Assembly: GCA_963680875.1 (NCBI GenBank)
Contig: OY804582.1
Location: 55,012,646-55,076,645, forward strand
Direction: 5' to 3'
Length of the DNA stretch: 64,000 bases
Origin: Bathymodiolus brooksi
Taxonomy: Eukaryota > Mollusca > Bivalvia > Mytilida > Modiolidae
In this document: one piece after another, positions 36,001 through 48,000 of the stretch
How positions within the stretch are numbered: position 1 is the first letter of the stretch
Layout: every line of letters begins with the position of its first letter
Notes under the pieces: model-generated
What the model was told of the DNA's origin: nothing
Database searches by the model: none
The model's input: the letters and a program-made list of their open reading frames with translations, nothing else
Translations under genes and position numbers: made by a program

Positions 36001-39000
36001 CTTATGTGTATATCCTGGGTATTAAGAATAACTTATGTGTATATCCTGGGTATTAAGAATAACTTACGTGTATATCCTGGGTATTAAGAATAACTTATGT
36101 GTATATCCTGGGTATTAAGAATAACTTATGTGTATATCCTGGGTATTAAGAATAACTTGTGTGTATATCCTGGGTATTAAGAATAACTTGCGTGTATATC
36201 CTGGGTATTAAGAATAACTTATGTGTATATCCTGGGTATTAAGAATAACTTACGTGTATATCCTGGGTATTAAGAATAACTTATGTGTATATCCTGGGTA
36301 TTAAGAATAACTTACGTGTATATCCTAGGTATTAAGAATAACTTACGTGTATATCCTGGGTATTAAGAATAACTTACGTGTATATCCTGGGTATTAAGAA
36401 TAACTTATGTGTATATCCTGGGTATTAAGAGTAACTTACGTGTATATCCTGGGTATTAAGAATAACTTACGTGTATATCCTGGGTTTTAAGAATAACTTA
36501 TGTGTATATCCTGGGTATTAAGAATAACTTACGTGTATATCCTGGGTATTAAGAATAACTTGCGTGTATATCCTGGGTATTAAGAATAACTTATGTGTAT
36601 ATCCTGGGTATTAAGAATAACTTACGTGTATATCCTGGGTATTAAGAATAACTTATGTGTATATCCTGGGTATTAAGAATAACTTACGTGTATATCCTAG
36701 GTATTAAGAATAACTTACGTGTATATCCTGGGTATTAAGAATAACTTACGTGTATATCCTGGGTATTAAGAATAACTTACGTGTATATCCTGGGTATTAA
36801 GAATAACTTACGTGTATATCCTGGGTATTAAGAATAACTTACGTATATATCCTGGGTATTAAGAATAACTTACATGTATATCCTGGGTATTAAGAATAAC
36901 TTATGTGTATATCCTGGGTATTAAGAATAACTTATGTGTATATCCTGGGTATTAAGAATAACTTACGTGTATATCCTGGGTATTAAGAATAACTTATGTG
37001 TATATCCTGGGTATTAAGAATAACTTACGTGTATATCCTGGGTATTAAGAATAACTTATGTGTATATCCTGGGTATTAAGAATAACTTGCGTGTATATCC
37101 TGGGTATTAAGAATAACTTACGTGTATATCCTGGGTATTAAGAATAACTTACGTGTATATCCTGGGTATTAAGAATAACTTGTGTGTATATCCTGGGTAT
37201 TAAGAATAACTTGCGTGTATATCCTGGGTATTAAGAATAACTTATGTGTATATCCTGGGTATTAAGAATAACTTACGTGTATATCCTGGGTATTAAGAAT
37301 AACTTATGTGTATATCCTGGGTATTAAGAATAACTTACGTGTATATCCTAGGTATTAAGAATAACTTACGTGTATATCCTGGGTATTAAGAATAACTTAC
37401 GTGTATATCCTGGGTATTAAGAATAACTTACGTGTATATCCTGGGTATTAAGAATAACTTACGTGTATATCCTGGGTATTAAGAATAACTTATGTGTATA
37501 TCCTGGGTATTAAGAATAACTTACGTGTATATCCTGGGTATTAAGAATAACTTATGTGTATATCCTGGGTATTAAGAATAACTTGCGTGTATATCCTGGG
37601 TATTAAGAATAACTTACGTGTATATCCTGGGTATTAAGAATAACTTATGTGTATATCCTGGGTATTAAGAATAACTTGCGTGTATATCCTGGGTATTAAG
37701 AATAACTTGCATGTATATCCTGGGTATTAAGAATAACTTACGTGTATATCCTGGGTATGAAGAATAACTTGCGTGTATATCCTGGGTATTAAGAATAACT
37801 TATGTGTATATCCTGGGTATTAAGAATAACTTATGTGTATATCCTGGGTATTAAGAATAACTTATGTGTATATCCTGGGTATTAAGAATAACTTACGTGT
37901 ATATCCTGGGTATTAAGAATAACTTACGTGTATATCCTGGGTATTAAGAATAACTTACGTGTATATCCTTCAGTGAATGTGAAAGAACCCACTTAAGTCT
38001 GCAATTGACAGATGCTCTTAAAGTTTTACAAGAAAGAAAAAAGAAATAATTTTAGATATAATTATTATGACTTATCACTTTTGGTGGAGCCATATTGTTT
38101 TTGCCCTGTATGTCTGTCTGTACACCGAACTCCTCCTACATCAGTCACAAAACTACATTTTAAGTAGGATTTTTTTTTCTTCATAACTTTGCATGCTTGC
38201 TTGTGAAAAAAGATTCGCATATACTGGTATCATTGCAGAAGATTGTTCGGAGTTCGGTAATTTTGTAATTACCCTTATTCACTTCGAATATTTCATAAAA
38301 AAATGTGTAGCGCTATGTGCAACGCTTTCTGCATTTAAATAAGGAATTCCTCAACACTGTGTATACCTGCAGCAAGTTGCTTATGACAATATGAAGAATT
38401 GCACATCGTTACTGCAATTTAATCTGACCTTTTCTGCAGGAGTTATTTCCCTTTTTGACCTAGAATATTTCATCTAAAAGTTCTAATGTGCAACTGTGTC
38501 TACATTTTAAAAGGGATTTACTCAAAATTTATATACTAATGTTTATTAACATGTAAATATCTGTATATTGTTACTGCAAATTCATCAGACCATTTTTTAG
38601 GTAGTTTATTTCGCTTTTTTATTTATAATATTTCATTAAAACGTTCTTATATACAACTCTTCCAACATTTATATTGCTTTTTATCCTGCAATCAGTACAT
38701 TTGCTGTACAAATATGCTATACGAATAATTTTTGCTTTATTCGTACTAGACGAATAAACTTTTCAGCCTACGAATAAACTTTTCAGCCTGCGAATAAACT
38801 TTCCTGGTACCCTGTAGCTATGTACAGCGGAGGGCGCAGACAAGTATGAAACTGGTACTAATGTAACGCGGACCACGAAGAAGACACTCTTGACAACATT
38901 TATGAAAGGCGAGGAATGACGCTTGTTTCTGTCCTTTTTGTTGAAATCTGACAAGTTTTCCGACTTTTTTGACATTGCAGGATAAACACAATATACGTAC

Positions 39001-42000
39001 ATTGTCGTTAAATATAAAATTCATTTGTACTCGCTGCGAAACAGGCCTGAAAATCTCGCCAAAGGCTCGCTATTCTGCCTGTTTCTAAAGCTCGTACAAA
39101 TAAATTTTATATTTACCGACAATGTACGTATATTATATATATATCTTTATTGCAATTTGATCTGATTTTTTAGAGGGAGTTATTGTCCTTATTTACATAG
39201 AATATTTCATCAAAAAGCTTGTAAACACAACTCTTCCTACATTTTTAAATAAGATTTCCTCAAAACATTACACGCTTGCTAATTACAATATGAAGATTTA
39301 ATTACCATTTTAAAGTATTTATTGCAATTTTTCACTTAGAATGTTTCATCAAAGAGTTTGTACACAGAACTTGACCTACATTTTAAATAGCAAGTCGTGA
39401 AACTTTGCATTCTTACTAATTATTATATGCAGATTCACATATTAATATTATGACAGTTTGATAGGATCATTTTTGGAGGAGTTATTGCCCTTTTTGAAAA
39501 CCTACCTACATTTTAAATGAGAATACAATTTATTTTTCTCAAAAGATTAGAGATGTGGGATAAGAGGGAGGGGGGAGATATTTTTTTTTAAGTGTCAAAA
39601 ATAACCTTTAATATTGTTGCTTTTTTTGCAGGGATTTCGACATAACAGTTTAAAAGCTTGTGCAGAGGTAAGGTTGAACACTATCAAGGTATTATAATGA
39701 TATGTTTATAATATACATTTAGAGAAAACTAGTAGACTTTTAAGGTTTATGGTGTATAACACCACTTTCAACAATATTTCAGTTATATCGTGATAGTCAG
39801 CTTTATTGGTAGAGGAAGCTGAAGAAAGCCACCAAGCTGTCACACGTCACTGACAAACTTAACCACAAAATATTGAATCGAGTACACCTCGCCATGATTT
39901 TGATTCGAACTCGCAATGTTAGTGTTTATAGGCACTTATTGCATAGGTAGTTCTGACTGCCATATGACCAAGACAATCCCAGTAGACTTTTAAAATGAAA
40001 TATTTACTGAAACATTTTTATGACTATACACAACTATACACACATGCCATTTTTAAGATTGAAAATTATTGACAATAGTTATCACCTAAATTGAAATGAA
40101 CCTCAATATTGTGTGGATTGTAACATGATACTCAATATTGTGTGGATTGTAACATGATACTCAATATTGTGTGGATTGTAACATGATACTCAATATTGTG
40201 TGGATTGTAACATGATAATCAATATTGTGTGGATTGTAACATGATACTCAATATTGTGTGGATTGTAACATGATACTCAATATTGTGTGGATTGTAACAT
40301 GATACTCAATATTGTGTGGATTGTAACATGATACTCAATATTGTGTGGATTGTAACATGATACTCAATATTGTGTGGATTGTAACATGATAATAAAATGA
40401 AAAACAAAAAATACCATACTGTCAGAACAGTTCCAAAATACAAGAGAAAAAATTGTGGTTTTGTAATATTAGTATTTGATAATAGAAGAGACAGTAGCCT
40501 TGAATGTTTCCACTGAGCGACTCATTGCTATGCGCTGTAGCAGCCGGTGACGGTCATATCATACAGGTTTCATATATTGGTATAAACTTGCTCCATAGTA
40601 TCTAAAACCTTCCTTATTGATGGTTGGTTGGTTTTAGTTTATGGTGTTTAACGCCACTTTCAACAATATTTCAGTTATATTGTGGCATCAGGTTTATTGG
40701 TGGAGGAAACCGGAGGACCTGGGGAAAACCACTGACCTGTTGCAAGTCACTGACAAACTTTATCACATAATGTTGTACAGCTCACCCTGATTGGGATTCG
40801 AACTTACAACATCAGTGGTGATAGGCACTGATTGCATAGGTAGTTGTTAATCCAACTACCATATGATCACGGCCACGACGGCCCTTCCCTTATTGATAAC
40901 TAGACCTATTAGTGGTCAAAGCAAATAAACAACCTGCAGAGATCAATTCTGATAAGGGTCTGGGTGGCTCAATGAGTTAGGTAGTTGGAATACCTAACAA
41001 CTCATACAAGCCTATCACCAATACGGCATGGGTTTGCGCCCGGCTTTGTAAATTACAAAAAAGGATGCACTCAACTCTCAGCCGCAAGTGATAAAGTTTA
41101 CCAGTTGCTTGCCCATGGTCAGTGGTTCTCTCCGGGTACTCTGGCTTCTTCCACCACTAAAACTGGTCGCCATGATATAGCTGAAATATTGCTGAATGTG
41201 GTGTTAAACACCAAAAATCAAATCAAATCAATTCTGATATGAATTCGGTTATGTATTTTGATGGTACATGGTAATTAAATATATATAATAATAGAACTGA
41301 ATTTATTATAGAATTCTGGATGGACAAAGTTGTGTGAAGTTGAAATACCAATGTCTATTACAGAGCTTGTCAGTAAAATCAGGTTTGAACATGATTGTGT
41401 TTACATGAATAATAAAAAGTTGATATCAGAACATGTTACTGGAATAACCTTAACCTATACTCAAAGTCAAAAGATTGCAAAGCCAAATAATTTAGAAGTC
41501 TTTTGGAGCAAGAAAACCAAAGGCCAAAACAGAATAGACAAATAAGGATTCTTAAGCTTCGGCAAAAGATTTCAGGCTATGTTTCATTATTATTGTAAAA
41601 AATACATGCAAAGTGGTAGCATAATGTCATATAAATATCTATTAGTTTTATTTATACTGGTACCATTTGAATGAAAGGGGCCATCATGGTTGTGATCATA
41701 TCATATGGTAGTTGGATTTACAACTATCTGTGCAATAAGTGCCTATCACCACAATAGTTCGAATCCTACTCATAATGAGGTGTGCTCGATACAACATTAT
41801 GTGATAAAGATTGTCAGTGACTTGCGGCAGGTCAGTAGTTTTCTCTGGGTACTACGGTTTTCTCCACCAATAAAACTGACCACCACGATATAACTGAAAT
41901 ATTGTTAAAAGTGGCATTAAACACCATAACCCTAACCTCAATAATATCGATGTATTTTAAATACTATAATGTTAATAATAAATAAATTCATTTGTGTGAA

Positions 42001-45000
42001 ACCAATTTTTCATGGACTTCTTTGGCCAACCAATTAACAAATTAAAAGATATCCAACGAAATATGTTTTCTTTTCATTTTTGGGAACATAGCTAATGTAC
42101 CATACAATTTTTTTGTAGAGAAAGTTGAAATTAATAAATTTGAGAACCCACAAATTTGTTTTTTTATGAACAGACTTAGAAAATTGGGATCCATGAAAAT
42201 AAATTCTTTCAAAGTAATAGAATTCAGGTATTTATCTGAGGGTAAGAAATGGGAAAAAAAATCTTTAGATAATGCCATTTCATACAATACCATTTTAGAA
42301 GAAAATTGCTTAATAACATGGAAATTTTTCTGCTCTTAAATGACAAAAGATTTTGAACATTTGAACTACAGTAGATTAACATAAGATATGTATTTGTTTT
42401 TTAGGTATTTATCTTGTTTATTTTCTAGGAGTGAACGATTAACTCAACAAACAACGTTAACTTTACCAGAAGATCTTATGAAATTAGAATGGGACTTCTT
42501 GAAACTGCCAAAAATGCACAATAGCGATAAATTTAAACGACCATATTTAAGAGAAATTCAACAAGAGGCTGACCTACTTCTGACTACAGAAGATGCTTCT
42601 AAATTTCAATATAATAGAGAGATATATAATCCTCATGGTTTGACCAAATTTTTCGTAAATGTGAATTCAGTGACGAAAGAATCTTGTGTAAAATCAAAGT
42701 CAAAAAGTATTAACGGTAATCCAGATTTACAAAAATGTAGTAGCAAGTCTATAATAAATGGTTCTTCATCCAATAAAGTTAATCAGTCTAAAAATAAGAA
42801 TGATGAAATAGGAAACGAACAAGAAGACAAATGTGTTAGTGAGTTGAGAGATTCATTAAAGAAAATGACAATTGATGACATAGTATTTCCTCACATATAT
42901 TCTCAAGGGATAACAATATCAGTAGCTGATCTCATCTTGTATACACAAATTTATTATTTTCTGGTAAGTAATGTTGTGTGACATCTACCTTGCTGCTATG
43001 TTTTCAGTTAAACGAAATACCAAAATGAACACATTTGTTTGTGTATGGTACACATTGGCATTGAACTTTTATTTGGGGGGGGGGGGGTAAAAGATCAATT
43101 CAGTAACAGTTTTATGGTGGTTTTTAAAAATTCAGAAATATTGGTGAATAAAATGAAAAACAAAAAATATAACACTGTCTGAACAGTTCCAAAAACTAAT
43201 CCAGAAATCACAGAAACAGAGGCAAGATGATACCCCTAACCTACATATACATGACCGTTTACTTTCCTGGCTTGGTACAGGAACTTCAATAAAAAGTGAC
43301 GGGGTTAAACTAGTTTTATGGTAAAAGTATTTTATTAATGTTAAATACATTATGAAAAAACAATTTAAACAGTGATGGTGAAAAATTCCAACAATATCAA
43401 CAAAACGTACATTCACCTCTAACACTGAACACAAAAATGACCATGACATATGATGTTGGAAATCCAGATCCTGACTTGAGACAGGTGCAAAAATGTGGTG
43501 GGGTTAAACCGGTTAATGGGATCCAAACCCTTCCCTCTTGATACCTGGATCCCCAACAGCAATACATATAACCGATAAACAATAAAAAAAAAACCTGCAC
43601 AGATCCGCTTCCACTCAAAAAGACCACATACAAATGTACTATCACAAAGAATGAAAACAACATAAACATGGACAGTACAATAGCTGGGCCAATGAATGCT
43701 CGTAGTTAACTGACTACTAGATAGGAAGGTAGAATCTGTTGGTTATACATTCTTTAGACAAAAATTCCATCTTGTTCTTAAGGGCATTCCACTAATTTTC
43801 AAGTAGGAGGTGATAATCCTAAAGTAGAAGGGCAGGAATTTTTCTAGCCTTTCCAAGGGTCCGGTAAAAGGACCCTTTCCCAATGAAAAATATTCTAAAA
43901 TCATGCAAAATTCCCACAATTTTCATTCTTACCCCCATTAATTTGATTCCCAACTTGAGCAATTTAGATTTTTTTTTATTTGAAAACAAAGTAGCCAGGG
44001 AAATATGCAATTAAACGGTCAATTTGTCCTGTGCCCGGCTGCTATGGAATGCCCTGATGATGCTTCTAACAGATTTAATATCAATTAGTCATGTATTCTG
44101 ATTTTTTTTAATTGTAGGAAAGCATTGATTTTAGAACCACAACTATAAAGAAACACTTACAGAATATATTAACATGGTTTGATCACATGTCTAGTCTTCC
44201 CAGAATGCATCGGACAGCTGTCCAGTGTGGGTACAAATTGAACACATTGGAAAATAATAGAGATAAGAAGAGTGACATTGATTTCACTGTTGAAGATGGA
44301 CTCTTTGAGAAAATGAATGAGGATGATATGGAATTGAGGTAAAGATATTAAAAAAAAAGGATAAATTTATATAAACCTGAAAATCTAATTTATTATATTT
44401 TCTTTACTGATGCATCTTTCGCATATTTAATAATCTTTAGAAAAAGGCTGCAGAATGTTACTTTTCATTGGATCTTGAGGCCATTGTGGTCATGATCGTA
44501 TGGTAGTTGGATTTATAACTACATATGCAATCAGTGCTTATCACCAATAACGTTGTGAATTCGAAACCCAGTCAGGTGAAGTGTACTCAATGCAACATTA
44601 TGTGATAAAGTTCATCAGTGACTTGCTGCAGGTCAGTGGTTTTCTCTGGGTCATCCAGTTTCCTCCACCAATAAAACTGACGGCCATTATATAACTGAAA
44701 TATAGTTGAAAGTGGCACATGTTGCAGATTTTTAATTTTAAATATTTTCTAATTACAGCAGCATGTGTAAAGGAAAATACAGACCAATAAAACCTGATGT
44801 ATGGAGTGCATTGGACAAAGTGGTCAGTGATTTTTAACTTTCAGGTCACTTTATCAAAGGTCATGTGATCATTTTGACCTATCAGTCACTTGTAATGATA
44901 TTTTGTAATGATAATTTACTTTTGTGAGGGTTATGGTGTTTAATGCCACTTTCAACAATATTTCAGTTATATTGTGGTAGTCAGTTTTATTGGTGGAGGA

Positions 45001-48000
45001 AACCGGAGTACGTGGAGAAAAACACTGACAAAGTTTATCACATCATGTTGTATCGAGTACACCTCTGCATGAGCAGGATATGAACACACAGCTTTAGTGG
45101 GGATGGGCACTGATTGCCTAGGTAGTTGTAAATCCAACTACCATATGATCACGTTACTTTTGTGAGGCCAATGAACAGTAACATTAAAATTAGCATGAAT
45201 TGTGTCTTGTAAAAGTTTACACAGTAGTATGAAGTCTACAAAAATTATAGCTCCTTCAATTTCGTATGAATTAGCAAAGTCATGACTTTGTTTGTTGTTG
45301 AAGCCAATGAACAGATTTTGTAAATAACCTGTGTGATCTTCATTTATAAGTTTAGGTTATATTTTATCTAGATGTTGACAAAAGCTTTGTATGAACGTTT
45401 AACAGTGAATTTGGACGCTGTTTCTTTAAACTAATATCGTCCATTTGACTTCTATAAATGTTCCGAAAAAAATTCTTAGATATATATACAGTTGACTCTC
45501 ATTGTCTCGAATACGGTTGACTCGAATTTCCGGTTGAGTCGAATTTTTATCGAAGTCCCGAACTTCGTTGTGTATAAATATATATAATTTGACTCCTGTT
45601 GAGTCGAATTCGGATGAGTCGAAATTTCGGTTGTCTCGAATAAAAGTTTTGGTCCCGAGATGTAGAAAGCCATATTATTTACATTCGTTAAGTCAAATTT
45701 ACCTGTCAAAACATGTGTATTACCTTAGGATTAAAATCGGATCACAGGTGGAACATCCGGTCATTGAATTTGACATTTTTACCTTAGGCTATTTCACATG
45801 TTTATTTCACAATCTGTCAAATTAATTAGTGATAATATTTGAATTGGCTTGGTATTATGACACAGGTTAGATGTGTACAATCAAAAATTATCGATTCATA
45901 ATAAGTGCGCTTGGGTCGGCATACATCAATGATTATGAAAAGTACACAAAGGAAGCGTTTTATCTATTGAATTATTTGTCGGAAATTAATTTTGATTAAA
46001 GAAGAATAGTTTTCTTCTACACTTTATTGAATAATAAAAACACACCATTTATTGTAAATAAACAGTATTGCACAAAGGAAAATACGTCATGATGGGTGAA
46101 GTTTAATGACAATGCAACAGGTGAAAAACATAAACAAAACAGATAAACATATTCATTCACACAAAAAAAGATATCTAGAAGTTATCAGTCGTTTCACAAG
46201 ATTCAAAGAATTTAACGGAGAGAAAAACACAGCAACAAAAACATCGAATATGTTTAAAATCGTTCCGATAATAGGGACATGCGATGCTGGTTTTAGCTCT
46301 TCAAAATTTCGCTCGAGTTGTCTCCCTTTCGTTGTTAAACAAACCACACTTCCGGTATCTTCGTAGCTCCTCTTTGAGTCGAACTATGGTTGACTCGAAT
46401 TTTTTCCATGGTCCCATCGAATTTGAGATAACGAGAGTCAACTGTATATGATATATACAAACTCTGACAATTAATTTCAAAATTTTTGGTCCATTATTAA
46501 AAAAGTTACCCATTAGGTCTCTATGTTAATTATATTTTCTGAAGTGTAAAAATCTGGATGGAGTGAATACAAAAGTGTAAGAGCCACACCTTCAAAGCAA
46601 AAGAACAGAAATGTGTTTTGAATATACCATGTGACATAGGACATTTAAATATTAAAAGGCTAGTCATTATCTGACAGTTAAGGTGACGGTCAATTGTTAA
46701 TGATGTCCTTTAATATTTAAATGTCCTATGTCACATGGTACAATAATTTGTGGGAGTTCGTATATATCATATATTAATATACATCAAAAAAAAAAAATTG
46801 TTGATTTGAAAACTGGATTTTTAAGAATTTTTTTCTGAACATTTATAGAAGTCAAACTATAAATAAGAACGATTTTTCTCCCCTAGTTCTACCCATTTCT
46901 CATTCAACCTAATTTGCACCCTTTTTTAAGTCATATTTTTTTCTAATTCAGCCTGAATATTTCTATTTCTGTATTTAGGGTATCCTCCTCTTCCAAAATT
47001 ACATAGTTAAAATTCTGATATTACAACCTCTAGTATAAACAATGGTTGTTTGTTTGTTTGTTTGCTTGTTTGATGATGTTTAATGCCACTTTCAACAATA
47101 TTTCAGTTACACACTGGCAGTCAGTTTTATTGGTGGAGGAAACCAGAGAAAACCACTGACCTGCCTCAAGTCACTGACAAACTTGATCACCTAATGATTT
47201 ATCGAGTACACATCGCCAATGTTAGTGGTGATAGGCACTGATTGCATAGGTAGTTATAAAGCCAACTACCATACAAACTCAACCACGATTTTTTATTCTA
47301 ATTTTGAAAAGTGGCATATTATCTATATAACTTTCACAAAGGAAACCTGTTTACATTTTCCATACATTTTCATTTTCAGAAGGGCAACATACTAGTTGAA
47401 ACAGGAAGACATCCAAGGGGAGATAACACATCTATAAATTGGTCAGAGGTCCCAACTGAAGTTGATCCTGGATTAGGTACTTTTATTATAAATATTTTAC
47501 TTTAAAGATTGCAATATCATCAATATTTTTTTCTGTCAGATATTTCTATGACAAAATAAAATCAGCAGGAAGAAGTACTCCAAAGATGTGGTCAAACTAT
47601 CAGTTTCAGTTTGTTTTTGAGGGGCTGACATAGTGATCACATGGTAATTGGATTTACAACTACCTGTGCAATCAATCAGTGCCTATCCCCACTAAAGTTG
47701 TGAGTTCGAACCCCATTCATGGGGAGGTGTACTTGATCCAACATTATGTGATAAAGTTTATCAGTGACTTGCGACAGGTTGATTGTTTTCTCCGGGTACT
47801 CCAGTTTTCTCCACCAATAAAACTGACCGCCACGATATAACTGAAAGTGGTGTTAAGCACCATTAATCAAACCAAACCATTGATAAGAGTGTTATACCTG
47901 TATTTTGAAAGTATGATATCAAACTTGCCATAGAAGATGTTTCCATCACAAATTTCTTGAGTTAATTTGGTTCTTGGATTATATTTATATTATTTATGGT

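Larger units (their letters stand above)
45445..46866. repeat. Outer inverted repeat enclosing a Tigger-like element
   Basis: TTTGACTTCTATAAATGTTC (45448 onward) and its complement GAACATTTATAGAAGTCAAA (ending near 46858) form about 35-bp arms, including the adjoining 'gaaaaaaattctta'. They bracket both the TIR element at 45489-46444 and the hairpin at 46625-46740. Confidence 0.65.

Noticed and set aside
34382..37969. Regular 31-bp repeats as a CRISPR array
   Set aside because: There are no unique spacers; the whole 31 bp repeats head to tail, and the context is an intron of an animal gene.
38763..39024. Overlapping minus-strand frames of 79 and 68 aa
   Set aside because: They lie in element X, which is repeated at 22527-23000 where the frames are not preserved.
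41330..41545. 71-aa open frame as the whole of GSTCD exon 3
   Set aside because: The conserved part stops at 41382, where CAG|GTTTGA is a donor joining in frame to 42429 (K-I-R-S-E-R-L). The remainder has no family similarity, and reading on gives a stop.
44759..44822. GSTCD exon 6 ending at 44819 (donor GTGGTC)
   Set aside because: It is in frame as well, but GTG|GTCAGT scores better as a donor; kept as an alternative only, needing a transcript read to settle.
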